Source: JACPIL01 sp964362365 | Lineage (GTDB): Archaea; Nanobdellota; Nanobdellia; Woesearchaeales; GW2011-AR9 | Assembly (NCBI GenBank): GCA_964362365.1 | Contig: CAYIEF010000004.1 | Span: 1 to 55,594, forward strand | Reading direction: 5' to 3' | Length of the DNA stretch: 55,594 bases | Shown here: piece after piece, positions 25,497-33,950 of the stretch | Layout of the letters: each line of letters starts with the position of its first letter | Numbering within the stretch: position 1 is the stretch's first letter | Notes under the pieces: model-generated | The model's database searches: none | Told to the model about the DNA's origin: nothing | The model's input: only the letters and a program-made list of their open reading frames with translations | Translations under genes and position numbers: made by a program

Positions 25497-25985
25497 TTAT
25501 CTTCCTTGTCTAAAGTAATCAGATGTTGATTTAGGGCATTCCTTTACCGGCGGACATGCTCTTGGTGTATAAGTTGGACAGCTCTTGGGCCGCTTTCGTA
25601 ATTCATCTCTTTCCGCAATACATTGATTTTTTTCTTCAAGGCACGCTTCTAACAAGCCTTCGTTTCTTCCTTTATCTCGGTTACATAGGTCTAATTTGTT
25701 TTGTAAAGAGTTAAGATGTTCGTTGTAACATGGATCTTTATCTTTAGGAGCGCCAGCATCGCCTACATAAGTTGCGCCGCCTGCGCCAGTTTGAGAAACG
25801 GGATTATAATCCCCATTACAATCATCACATTCTTTCAAAAGCAAAAATCCTGCAGTAAGTGCTACGCCCGCAAGGCCGCCTATAACATATCCTTTTTTAC
25901 GTTCATTTGTTTTAAGGCTAACTTCTTTAGCAGTATGACTATATTGATAATCTTCTGTTTCTTCCCTTTTTTCTTTTTCTGGCAT
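25497..25985 (-). CDS. Anchored Cys-rich coiled-coil protein
   Basis: 162 residues from the ATG at 25985, chosen over 26012 because AAGGAGGT lies at ideal spacing before it. A basic cytoplasmic tail, one membrane helix (KGYVIGGLAGVALTAGFLLL), then an extracytoplasmic stretch with ECDDCNGD, a Cys-containing helix (LDLCNRDKGRNEGLLEACLEE) and a Pro/Cys tail (CPTYTPRACPPVKECP). Eleven cysteines suggest a disulfide-locked stalk. It is the first gene of the three-gene surface operon. Confidence 0.65.
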   Translation of the reverse strand: MPEKEKREETEDYQYSHTAKEVSLKTNERKKGYVIGGLAGVALTAGFLLLKECDDCNGDYNPVSQTGAGGATYVGDAGAPKDKDPCYNEHLNSLQNKLDLCNRDKGRNEGLLEACLEEKNQCIAERDELRKRPKSCPTYTPRACPPVKECPKSTSDYFRQGR

Positions 25986-26121
25986 GATAACCTCCTTAAG
26001 TGCTTTTGTCACAAAGAAGTAGTGTATTTTATAAATGTTTCTACCTGTTGGTTATAACAAGGAGTGAATTACAAGTAATATCAACAGTAGAAATACTGTC
26101 AATTTAGTAGTTATTCTTTTC

Positions 26122-27306
26122 TTACAATACATTAAATAATTCTAGAACAACCCCTGCTCCAAATAATAAAATCAACAAAGAACCAAGAAACTTATGCGTC
26201 TTTAAAGAGTATTCTGGTGACCTATCACCATGTAATTTTGCTTTCCAATACGAAAAGATGATCAAGATTGCCTGTATGCCGCCGGCAATTGCTCCAGTAA
26301 TAGCGATGATAGGAATAAATGTTGCGAGGGAAAAAATGGTAATAAGGAGCGGAACGGAAAAAGTAAGCAATAACGCAGCAGATTGCGGGAAAATGTAATC
26401 ATATTCATACATTTCTATGAGGGCAATGCTGAGAGTTAAGAAAGAAGTGAACATTGACAAAACAGCAATAACATTAGCAAGCACCCCCAATGTTGGGAAA
26501 GAATAAATGCTCAAGGCTACGGTAGCTATCTTCTGATTTGGCGCAAGTAATTCAAAATTATCCAAACCGATTAAGCCGACGACGATAAATGCAAAAAGGA
26601 TGTACAATATAATTGGAATTATCGAGCCAATAATGATGGCTTTCTTCATCTTCTGTTTCTCTTGCTCCAATACTTCCTGCATTTCTGGGACGGAAGGCAT
26701 TCCCATCAAGGCAAATAAAATCACTCCATACGGCGCAAAGAACTTCGCCCAGTTTAAGGAAGCGAGGTTACTCAGATGTATATTTTGATACGAAAAGATT
26801 CCAATGAGAACTACTATTAATAGCAATACGCCTATAAGGATCAGCTCTGCTTTGCCAGCTGCTTTAATCCCTTTGTAAATAATAAGGAATGCGATGACGA
26901 AAAAAAGTATACTGTACCATAATGGATTGCCCCAGCGGAAAATTGCTCTGAGACTTTCTCCTTCGCCAATCAGGTATGCCGTCAACGCTCCATATGTCCC
27001 AAAGACCATCGAAAACATCATTAACCGTTTTCCCCAAGGACCAAGATATTTTTCAGCGTAACCTGTCAGCTGATGCTGTTGTTTCGTTCTGAGTACAATT
27101 TCTCCGGTCATTAAATTGAGAAGCAAAAATGAAAGTCCTAAAACAACAATAATGATGAATCCGAAGAGAAAACCGCTTTGGGCAACCACATAGGGGATTG
27201 CCAAAATTCCAGCGCCCACAATAGTTCCTACTAACGTAGATGTTGCTAGCAGTATTTTATGTCTTGATAAGAAACCTCTTTCAGGCGAACCTCTTTTTTT
27301 AAACAT
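26122..27306 (-). CDS. Amino-acid permease (AAAP/aromatic type)
   Basis: 394 residues, about eleven membrane helices. The first helix carries TLVGTIVGAGILAIPY, the unwound glycine motif of the LeuT-fold APC superfamily. The later pattern (ALMGMPSVPEM, VLEQEKQKMKKAI) resembles the tryptophan/tyrosine permeases and SLC38-like transporters. It probably imports amino acids by cation symport. It fits the poor biosynthetic capacity expected of such an organism; the substrate is inferred. Confidence 0.8.
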   Translation of the reverse strand: MFKKRGSPERGFLSRHKILLATSTLVGTIVGAGILAIPYVVAQSGFLFGFIIIVVLGLSFLLLNLMTGEIVLRTKQQHQLTGYAEKYLGPWGKRLMMFSMVFGTYGALTAYLIGEGESLRAIFRWGNPLWYSILFFVIAFLIIYKGIKAAGKAELILIGVLLLIVVLIGIFSYQNIHLSNLASLNWAKFFAPYGVILFALMGMPSVPEMQEVLEQEKQKMKKAIIIGSIIPIILYILFAFIVVGLIGLDNFELLAPNQKIATVALSIYSFPTLGVLANVIAVLSMFTSFLTLSIALIEMYEYDYIFPQSAALLLTFSVPLLITIFSLATFIPIIAITGAIAGGIQAILIIFSYWKAKLHGDRSPEYSLKTHKFLGSLLILLFGAGVVLELFNVL

Positions 27307-27360
27307 CGATTTAGATTATATTATGTACATTTATATATTTTATGAGAAGAAAAAAATTAA

Positions 27361-28290
27361 CTACCTGTTTTTCAAATAATCGTTAAGATGTTTTTCTAGT
27401 TCTTTAGGAGTTTGCTTGCTGCCAGACGCTCTGGGAGAGCCTATGATCGTATTTCCCCCGCCCCATTGGTCTTTCGCATCTGCGCTTATTCCCTCGATTT
27501 TATTAAAAAAATCTGGGAGTTGATCAACGGGAAGAGGGATGTAGGGAGACATTCTGCCAATAGAATAAGTGTAGGTTCCATCGCCATTTTCTCGCACCGC
27601 GACGAAAGCTTTGATTCCATCTGCAAATAGTTTTGTTCTTGCTTGAGCTCCAATTTCTCGGACCATAGCCCAATTGGTTCCGCCGCCAATTCTTTCATAG
27701 CGTAAGTCGGGGGCAACTTCTCCTCCTTGCCCAAGGACGTGTTTAGAAATTCTCTCGTAAACAGCTTCCATAACATTTCTCATTTCATGCTCGTCCATTT
27801 TTTGGATTCGGCCAGTTACTCTTGCATTAGTGTAAGGTTCATATACCCAAGCTAGTTCACGCATTAATTTTGAAAGTGGATCAAATGGATACGCTCCCGC
27901 AGTACAATCTTGTAAATCTTCAGCGTATACTAATCTGTTAATGAGTGGTTCACTTTTTTGTCCTTCTATCCTTTCATGATTTTTCAATAGCCAATAGGCT
28001 GTACTTGTGTCCTGATCAGGATCGTTAACGTAAACATGTCCTTCAACTTTTCCTTCAGGTCTAAAACTATCTATCAGTCCCTGCTTTAAAGCCAAGAATA
28101 CTTGACCGCTGGTGCTTCTGGTTGCTAATCTGTCAACTTCTTCGTGATGGTTGAAGTTTACATGCGGCCCCTTTGGATCAAAATGTGTAGCGCCATACAC
28201 AAAACCATCTAAAGCTATAGAATATGCTGGCTTTGTTTTTATAAATTCGTCCCAGGTCATTACCTTCCGAGGCTCAATGTGGAGTTGCAT
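27361..28290 (-). CDS. DHH-like phosphoesterase-family protein
   Basis: 309 residues. Clusters of acids and histidines occur in the order ALDGFVYG, GPHVNFNHHEEVDR, NDPDQDTS and late GGGNTIIGSPRASGS. The HHE/DPDQD pair and the glycine-rich late loop resemble the metal site and substrate loop of the DHH/DHHA1 superfamily, although canonical DHH is replaced by HHE. Substrates in that family include cyclic dinucleotides and nanoRNA. I recall bacterial homologues annotated only as hypothetical. Confidence 0.5.
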   Translation of the reverse strand: MQLHIEPRKVMTWDEFIKTKPAYSIALDGFVYGATHFDPKGPHVNFNHHEEVDRLATRSTSGQVFLALKQGLIDSFRPEGKVEGHVYVNDPDQDTSTAYWLLKNHERIEGQKSEPLINRLVYAEDLQDCTAGAYPFDPLSKLMRELAWVYEPYTNARVTGRIQKMDEHEMRNVMEAVYERISKHVLGQGGEVAPDLRYERIGGGTNWAMVREIGAQARTKLFADGIKAFVAVRENGDGTYTYSIGRMSPYIPLPVDQLPDFFNKIEGISADAKDQWGGGNTIIGSPRASGSKQTPKELEKHLNDYLKNR

Positions 28291-28340
28291 AAGTTTATTC
28301 AGGTAATATCCTACTTATAAAATTTTCCACTAAAAATGAG

Positions 28341-29159
28341 TTACCCAATAAAATAGAAATTTTTGTTATAATTCAAGGCTAGATAAATAGTCACAGCAAT
28401 GAAATCTGCTGCCAGTCCAACTCCAATTCCTTGATTTTCTTTTTTCCGAAGTACTGCATTATAAGCAGCAACCAGGCGCTGAGAAAATTTCCCTTTAGAT
28501 TGTAAAAAGGTATTGTAGGAAATCTTGATGTCCGGAAAATTCTTTAAAAACTGTTTGTTGTGAATGACTCCGGTTGGATGACCGCCGTTACTCTCCCGCT
28601 CAAATTCCTGTTTATAAAAGTCGAAAACTGAATCAACGTCATGTCTTTGTACTTCATACTGTTTACCTCTATGGCTGAAGGAAATATCTCTTGCAGCTTC
28701 CTTCCCTTCTAAAAACGATACCACATCTTCTTGGTCGGTTTCTTTTATGACTTTGCCTGCGGCCGTAAGCAATTTATCTACACTGTCTTTAGAAGATGGA
28801 TCGTACAGAATATGCGCGGCGACGATAGGAAAGGAGAATTCTAATATCCCTAAATTTATTTGTCCTCCCTCTCGGTTAGCCTTACTAAGAATAACTGCTT
28901 CTTTAAAGAATTTATATATGCCGGATGGATTCCCATTTCTCTGAAGATGCTCGGCTAGATGATAATATGCAGGATAAACGTTTACACCTCCAGCGATAAA
29001 CATCTCTAAGGTATTTTTAGGAGTGTCTTCATGTCTGGTAACACAGCCAGGTTTATCTGAAAGGGGCTCTAAAGCACAAGCCATAGCTATGTTTCTTGCT
29101 TCTTTTTCTGGAAGTGAAAGCGCGTTATACGCTGCTTCAACTTGTTGTAGAATATCCAT
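28341..29159 (-). CDS. CitG-like (triphosphoribosyl-dephospho-CoA synthase) protein
   Basis: 272 residues from the ATG at 29159. An upstream in-frame start at 29294 would run through the tRNA and is rejected. The early segment ACALEPLSDKPGCVTRH and the later GGQINLGILEFSFPIVAAH match the KPGxVxR and NTxLGxxLLxxPLxxA landmarks of the CitG/MdcB family. That family makes the prosthetic-group precursor of citrate or malonate lyase, but archaeal relatives occur without the lyases and their role is unknown. A hydrophobic C-terminal segment is unusual. Confidence 0.55.
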   Translation of the reverse strand: MDILQQVEAAYNALSLPEKEARNIAMACALEPLSDKPGCVTRHEDTPKNTLEMFIAGGVNVYPAYYHLAEHLQRNGNPSGIYKFFKEAVILSKANREGGQINLGILEFSFPIVAAHILYDPSSKDSVDKLLTAAGKVIKETDQEDVVSFLEGKEAARDISFSHRGKQYEVQRHDVDSVFDFYKQEFERESNGGHPTGVIHNKQFLKNFPDIKISYNTFLQSKGKFSQRLVAAYNAVLRKKENQGIGVGLAADFIAVTIYLALNYNKNFYFIG

Positions 29160-29205
29160 TTTTATGAAAGTAAGTCTATTCTTTAAAAATTTTTTCTGAA
29201 AAGAG

Positions 29206-29376
29206 TGGGGCTGCTGGGATTTGAATTCCTGAGCAACAAACATCAGCTTGTCACTTCCCAGATCCGAAGCTGGCTCCAAGGAAAGTTTTGTCACTGCCTA
29301 TTGGCTCAACCCTCCATGCTGGAGGCTCCTATTTTTGGCGGTAGTTTATACCTCTGCCAGGTTATACTACAGCCCC
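29206..29376 (-). tRNA. tRNA-Trp(CCA) with at least two introns (candidate)
   Basis: Read on the minus strand: acceptor GGGGCTG pairs with CAGCCCC, discriminator A. D-loop AACCTGG is as in archaeal tRNA-Trp. Anticodon stem GGAGC pairs with GCTTC (one G-T) around loop CTCCAG|A, anticodon CCA at 29320-29322. Intron 1 (29272-29318, 47 nt) is at 37/38. The T-stem CTGGG is separated from TTCAAAT-CCCAG by a 31-nt insert (29226-29256), which fits an intron at 53/54. About 20 extra bases between D-loop and anticodon stem suggest a third small intron. Without these removals no tRNA fold is possible. Confidence 0.6.
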
Positions 29377-29424
29377 GCCAAATCCATAAAATGACGTTCT
29401 TTTATTAAGATTTTCGTTTTGGAA

Positions 29425-29628
29425 TTATCTCTTAGGTTCTTCAGGGATGACAATCCAGGCAATAATATAGGCGATAATACCAAAACCCATAGAAATCAAG
29501 GTTGCAATAGCCCAAATCAATCTAACCACTACTGGATCTACGTCTAAATATTCTGCAATGCCGCCGCAGACACCACCAAGTACTTTGTCTTTTCTGCTGC
29601 GGTACAATCGTTTGATTGATTTGGTCAT
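29425..29628 (-). CDS. PspC-domain membrane protein
   Basis: 67 residues, a complete stand-alone PspC domain: KRLYRSRKDKVLGGVCGGIAEYL in two parts, then a membrane hairpin (VVRLIWAIATLISMGFGIIAY) and IPEEPKR. PspC proteins are linked with membrane stress responses in bacteria; the archaeal role is not settled. No other Psp gene is in the window. Confidence 0.9.
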   Translation of the reverse strand: MTKSIKRLYRSRKDKVLGGVCGGIAEYLDVDPVVVRLIWAIATLISMGFGIIAYIIAWIVIPEEPKR

Positions 29629-29711
29629 AAAGATTAGAAAATGAGGAGCTCTATTAAAATTATTGCTAATAAAACAGCAATTAATAAAAACAACTCTTAT
29701 CTTTTCTAAAT

Positions 29712-30377
29712 ATGGATGGCTCTGACGTAACTATAATCATACCTACTTTAAATGAAGGTGGGAATATAGGGAAAGTTATCCGAGATCTTAAACAGTTATA
29801 TAACCAAGCTAAAATCTACGTAGCTGATGACGGGAGTTCGGATCTTACTAAGGTAATTGCCAAAAAAGAAGGAGCGATTGTTATTGACCGCACCAACCGA
29901 AAAGTAAAAGGCATCACTGCATCAGTAGTAGAAGCACTTCAGCAGGCAACCACTGAAAAGATTATCGTCATGGATGGCGACTTACAGCATCCGCCCGAAA
30001 AAGTGCAGGAAATGATAAGAGCATTAGATAATGCTGATATGGTAATCGCGGTTCGGGAAAAAGTCATCGGTCCATGGGGTATTTTTCGACGATTAGAAAG
30101 CAAGGCTGCAACTGAGCTGATAAAGATGCGATTACGAAAGAACATTCACGATCCTTTGTCAGGCTTCTTTGGATTTAGGAAGAAATTACTTTCCAACCTC
30201 AACACTGAAGAATTTGAAATGCGCTGCTTTAAAATCTTATTTAATATATTAAAGAATATTGACTTGCAAAAAACAACTCTTGCCTACGTTTACTATGATT
30301 TTGATATCAGAAAAAATGGAGAAAGTAAACTTGGAACCAGACAAGTATATTATTTTATCAAAAATTTACTAACCTAA
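29712..30377 (+). CDS. Family 2 glycosyltransferase (DPM1-like)
   Basis: 221 residues. GT-A landmarks: TIIIPTLNEGGNIGKVI, VADDGSSDLT, IVMDGDLQHPPEK (the DxD site) and DPLSGFFGFRK. This is the pattern of dolichol-phosphate mannosyltransferase, which loads a sugar on a polyprenyl phosphate at the inner membrane face. It has no membrane helices of its own. The next gene starts two bases downstream and encodes the kind of integral glycosyltransferase that uses such a lipid-linked sugar. Confidence 0.88.
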   Translation: MDGSDVTIIIPTLNEGGNIGKVIRDLKQLYNQAKIYVADDGSSDLTKVIAKKEGAIVIDRTNRKVKGITASVVEALQQATTEKIIVMDGDLQHPPEKVQEMIRALDNADMVIAVREKVIGPWGIFRRLESKAATELIKMRLRKNIHDPLSGFFGFRKKLLSNLNTEEFEMRCFKILFNILKNIDLQKTTLAYVYYDFDIRKNGESKLGTRQVYYFIKNLLT

Positions 30378-30378
30378 A

Positions 30379-31737
30379 ATGCTCACCTTAAAAACACGAA
30401 AGATAATCCTCGCTTTAGCGGCGATCCAGCTGTTTATAATTCTATTCCTTTCCATACAGAATCAAATTTATACCTGGGATGAAGGAAGTTATATCATCAA
30501 CGGATTAGAATTATCGAAAGAGAAAATTAGTCTAGTATTGGAAAAATATGTTGCCCATGAAAGGCATCCTTTGCTGAGTTGGATTATTGCCGGCATGATT
30601 AAGGTAGGATTGCCGCTAATATCATATAAATTCATTTCTTTTGTTTCTTTACTTTTGCTTCTTCTGTTGACCTATAAAATGGGCATGGAATTCTTTGATA
30701 GGGATATTGCCTTGACCGCTTCTTTTCTGCTCTCAACCATTCCAGCAGTTATTTTTCTTTCGGCAAAAGTTCTCACAGACATTCCCAGTACCTTACTCTT
30801 CTCGTTTGCTCTTTATCTCTATTACGTAGGGTTGGAAAAACCAAGGAATTTTCTCTGGGGAGGATTGGTAGGCGGTATTTCTATTATGATGAAAGATTTA
30901 AACTTCCTGTTGCTCCCGATCTTACTTGTATTTATGATTGCTTTCTGGAAAAAAATCAACTTAAAATATTTTGTAGGATCATCAGTGATTGCTTTTATCT
31001 CCATGCTTCCCTATTTTATCGACAATTATCTTCGCTGGGGCAATCCATTATATAGAATCATCGCTCATATTCAAATGGTCAATGAAGGAGTTGGCTACAG
31101 CAGCTTCTCTATTCTAAATCATCCTATTGCCTGGCTGTTTATTCTGCCCATCTTACTCGGCTTACCTCTATTCATATTATTTGTAATGCATCTTTATCAG
31201 AGGAAAAGAACGTGGTATTTTAATCCCCAGCTGCGCTTTCTCCTGATTTGGTTTTTTGTGCCATTTTTCATTTTCCTGGCAAAACAAAAAATCAATCCGC
31301 GATTGATAGGAATGTTCTTGATTCCTGTCGTTCTTTTGGGAAGCTATCAACTAATACAATCAAAGAAATGGAAAATGTGGCTAATATCCTGCCTGCTTGT
31401 AAATGGATTTTTGATAACTCCTTTGGTAATATATCCGCATATTCACTTAACTTCAGAACATCAAGAAGCGTTTGCCTTCGTAAAACGGAATCTTGCCGAA
31501 AATGAGACTATTTCTAGCAATGCCAGCCCGCCTTCAGTTATTGCTTGGTACTCAAATAGAATAACTGTTTTTAACCTGGATCCCGATGACAATGAGACGG
31601 TAAATTATTACCTTTTTGATAAAACTTATGAAAAGTATACCCAAAGAACCAATCTTAATCCTGCGCATTATCACATTTTATTTGAAAATAGAAAATATAT
31701 CCTGTATCAGAAAATTAATAAATCGAAAGAGAAGTAA
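30379..31737 (+). CDS. PMT/ArnT-like integral membrane glycosyltransferase
   Basis: 452 residues, about eleven helices. The first external loop carries YTWDEGSYIINGLEL and ERHPLLSWII, the acidic D-E and RHPL motifs typical of GT-C (PMT_2/ArnT) enzymes, with DRDIALTASFLL following. It should take a sugar from polyprenyl phosphate and add it to protein or lipid outside the cell. With the DPM1-like gene it forms a two-step surface glycosylation unit. Confidence 0.82.
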   Translation: MLTLKTRKIILALAAIQLFIILFLSIQNQIYTWDEGSYIINGLELSKEKISLVLEKYVAHERHPLLSWIIAGMIKVGLPLISYKFISFVSLLLLLLLTYKMGMEFFDRDIALTASFLLSTIPAVIFLSAKVLTDIPSTLLFSFALYLYYVGLEKPRNFLWGGLVGGISIMMKDLNFLLLPILLVFMIAFWKKINLKYFVGSSVIAFISMLPYFIDNYLRWGNPLYRIIAHIQMVNEGVGYSSFSILNHPIAWLFILPILLGLPLFILFVMHLYQRKRTWYFNPQLRFLLIWFFVPFFIFLAKQKINPRLIGMFLIPVVLLGSYQLIQSKKWKMWLISCLLVNGFLITPLVIYPHIHLTSEHQEAFAFVKRNLAENETISSNASPPSVIAWYSNRITVFNLDPDDNETVNYYLFDKTYEKYTQRTNLNPAHYHILFENRKYILYQKINKSKEK

Positions 31738-31743
31738 GATTCC

Positions 31744-32838
31744 ATGATCATCCTAGACGGTTCATACGGCGAAGGCGGCGGTGCTCTCACAAGAACAGCC
31801 TTAGCTCTCTCAGCCTTAACCAACCAAGAATTCAAAGTAACTAACATTCGTGCTGGAAGGAAAGATTCTGGATTGAAGGCGCAGCATCTCACGGCCATTA
31901 AAACATTAAAGGAGTTTTGCCGCGCCGAAACCAGCAACATCGACATAGGCTCTACCGAACTGCATTTTAAGCCGGGAAAAATCAAGAAAGGAATTTATGA
32001 TATTGACATAGGAACAGCAGGAAGCATCACTCTTCTACTGCAGGCATTGATTCTTCCCAGTTTATTTGCGCCGGGAAAAGTTACATTTAATATAACCGGC
32101 GGCACTTGCGGAAAATGGCAGGCGTCTGTTGATTATCTGCAAAATATCCTGCTTCCCTACCTTCATCGGTTTGTGGAAAAAATAGAATTGAAAGTTCTCA
32201 AGCGCGGGTATTATCCTAAAGGCCAAGGATTAATACGTTTGGAAATTAGTCCGCGTTTCAACATCCACAGGTATGAATCGTTTTCTGCACTGGCAGATGA
32301 ATTACCTTTCAAAGTTTCCAAAATACAGTTATTAGAACAAGGGAAACTAGAGCAAATTCGCGGTATCGTAAACGTATCTGCAGAATTGCAGGAGAAAGAG
32401 GTTGGAGAGAGAATAAAGAATGCGATTGTAGGAAGCCTGAAGCAGTATAGTGTTCCTATCAACATCAGGGTTGAGTATGCGAAAGCAGAAAGCATTGGCG
32501 GAGAAGCACTAGTCTGGGGGGTGTTTAGTACGGATGGAAAAGTGGATTACGATAATCCGATAATCTTGGTCGGCGATGCTCTCGTTGAAAAGAATAAAAG
32601 TTCGGAAGAAATCGGCAAGGAAGCTGCGGATGAGTTGAAGAGACAGATTGATGCAGGAGCAGCTGTTGATCATCATCTTGTCGACCAATTGATTCAATTC
32701 ATGGGCTTATTGCCGGGATCGAAGATAAAAGCTGGCGAAGTGAGCAAGCATGCTGAAACGAATATGTATATAGTGGAAAAGTTTTTGCCGGTTGGATTTA
32801 AAGTGGAGAAGAATATGGTAAGTGTGGAAGAAAAGTGA
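31744..32838 (+). CDS. rtcA: RNA 3'-terminal phosphate cyclase
   Basis: 364 residues. It converts RNA 3'-phosphate to the 2',3'-cyclic form using ATP. DGSYGEGGGALTRTALALS, RAGRKDSGLKAQHL, GTAGSITLLLQ and DHHLVDQLIQFMGL are the RtcA signatures; the last contains the catalytic histidine region. No rtcB partner lies nearby. It begins six bases after the glycosyltransferase stop. Confidence 0.93.
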   Translation: MIILDGSYGEGGGALTRTALALSALTNQEFKVTNIRAGRKDSGLKAQHLTAIKTLKEFCRAETSNIDIGSTELHFKPGKIKKGIYDIDIGTAGSITLLLQALILPSLFAPGKVTFNITGGTCGKWQASVDYLQNILLPYLHRFVEKIELKVLKRGYYPKGQGLIRLEISPRFNIHRYESFSALADELPFKVSKIQLLEQGKLEQIRGIVNVSAELQEKEVGERIKNAIVGSLKQYSVPINIRVEYAKAESIGGEALVWGVFSTDGKVDYDNPIILVGDALVEKNKSSEEIGKEAADELKRQIDAGAAVDHHLVDQLIQFMGLLPGSKIKAGEVSKHAETNMYIVEKFLPVGFKVEKNMVSVEEK

Positions 32839-32883
32839 AATTTTTAGGAAATTTTTATAAAGAAATATGTGAAGTTGATAGTT

Positions 32884-33801
32884 ATGGCACCAATATTGCT
32901 AGAAAAACCGATTACTTTGTACGATGCTGCTGGGCAGCCTCTCCGTTCTTACAACTTAGAATTAGGGGACGTGATTAAAGAGAACGGAAAGGTACTGTTT
33001 CAACACACAAATCAATGGAATGATTATTTTCGTGGTTTAGGCGGCGGAATTAACCAGCTTACCCTTCCGGAAGCATACGCCGCAATCGAGCAAATGCAGG
33101 AAACCAAACATCCTGGTTTAGAAGGTTTTTTCCAAGATTTAACTACGAACGGTCTGATCTTAAACACCCAGTTTGATTATCACAACAATATCATTACCCA
33201 TCGTTTAAATGATAATGACAAAGTGGAAATACGATCATCTATTCCCGAAGAAAGTGGAAAGATGGAAGGTTTAATTCAAGCTTCATACTGGAGGGATGCT
33301 GTCCAGAGAATGTTGTTATGCAAAGATGTTGAGAAAGCAGTAGAGGTTCTTTCTATTGCAAGCGGAAGAGTGCCTTATTTGTTCACCCCTTCGTATGAAT
33401 CGCGATCGCGTTATCCGGTAAGAACGGCGTGGTTTGGTTGCGATAGTAATTACTTATACCTCAATGGCTACGACGATCTCTATAACGACTTCGCCGCTCG
33501 TTTGGTACGTCGTGCGAGCGTCAGCGAGCAGGAAGCGCCCGCAGGGCGCAGCGCGGAAAAAACTGCCTCAGAAGAAAGAATATTCCAACCAGTAACTAAA
33601 GAATTAATCTTGCCAATCGCACAATCATATATCTCCGGCTATGACTGGAAAACATTTTCAGAACGCATCCCAGACCAAGCTCCTGCTTTAGGAGATGTTT
33701 TGTTAGCAGCGCATAAAGATCATTTTGTCTGCGACTTTGCTCGTCCGGAGTTTGATGAGAAGATGCGCGGATTGTATTTTCCAACGCAGGTTAAGAAATA
33801 A
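32884..33801 (+). CDS. Unknown protein carrying an in-frame palindromic insert
   Basis: 305 residues from the ATG at 32884. That start is preferred over an in-frame GTG at 32869 because a TATA-like TTTTTATAAAG at about 32851 lies ~25 bases upstream of it (leaderless). No known family is recognised; it is globular with several YLYLNGYDDLYNDF-like aromatic segments. Residues ~209-228 (RASVSEQEAPAGRS and flanks) come from a GC-rich palindromic insertion, described separately. The protein stays in frame across it. Confidence 0.6.
   Translation: MAPILLEKPITLYDAAGQPLRSYNLELGDVIKENGKVLFQHTNQWNDYFRGLGGGINQLTLPEAYAAIEQMQETKHPGLEGFFQDLTTNGLILNTQFDYHNNIITHRLNDNDKVEIRSSIPEESGKMEGLIQASYWRDAVQRMLLCKDVEKAVEVLSIASGRVPYLFTPSYESRSRYPVRTAWFGCDSNYLYLNGYDDLYNDFAARLVRRASVSEQEAPAGRSAEKTASEERIFQPVTKELILPIAQSYISGYDWKTFSERIPDQAPALGDVLLAAHKDHFVCDFARPEFDEKMRGLYFPTQVKK
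33495..33560 (+). repeat. GC-rich palindromic element in a coding frame
   Basis: CGCTCG (33495-33500) pairs with CGAGCG near 33515-33520, and GCGCCC-GCA-GGGCGC forms a perfect hairpin at 33535-33549. GC content is far above the surrounding gene. The encoded RASVSEQEAPAGRS is low in complexity and unlike the rest of the protein. GTGCGAGCG..AGCGAGCA resembles GTGCGAACGTAGTGAGCA in the cassette arms at 52571 and 53967. Confidence 0.65.
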
Positions 33802-33853
33802 ATAGCTCTTCCGTCACAGTTAAATATTTAAAGTTCAAAGCTTTTTTAGTACA

Positions 33854-33950
33854 TAGGTAGGCTGACCCCGTAAAATGCTTACTATTGTAAGCTGGCCAAC
33901 ACCAAGTGCGTGATGCGGTTGGACAAGTCACTACCTACCTGTTTTTTTCT
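33854..33950 (+). ncRNA. Candidate small structured RNA with own promoter and terminator
   Basis: A TATA-like TTAAATATTTAAAG at about 33822 lies ~25 bases before ATAGGTAGGC. AGGTAGG at the 5' end pairs with CCTACCT at the 3' end, followed by GTTTTTTT. Two hairpins lie between: GCTTAC-TATT-GTAAGC and CCAAC...GTTGG. No ORF of useful size is present. This is a complete three-way-junction transcript unit of ~90 bases. Its end overlaps the 3' end of the convergent gene at 33935. I could not match it to a known RNA family. Confidence 0.55.

Noticed and set aside
29160..29294. N-terminal extension of the CitG-like gene to 29294
   Set aside because: The extra 45 codons run into the tRNA-Trp candidate and have no family resemblance; the ATG at 29159 is the sensible start.
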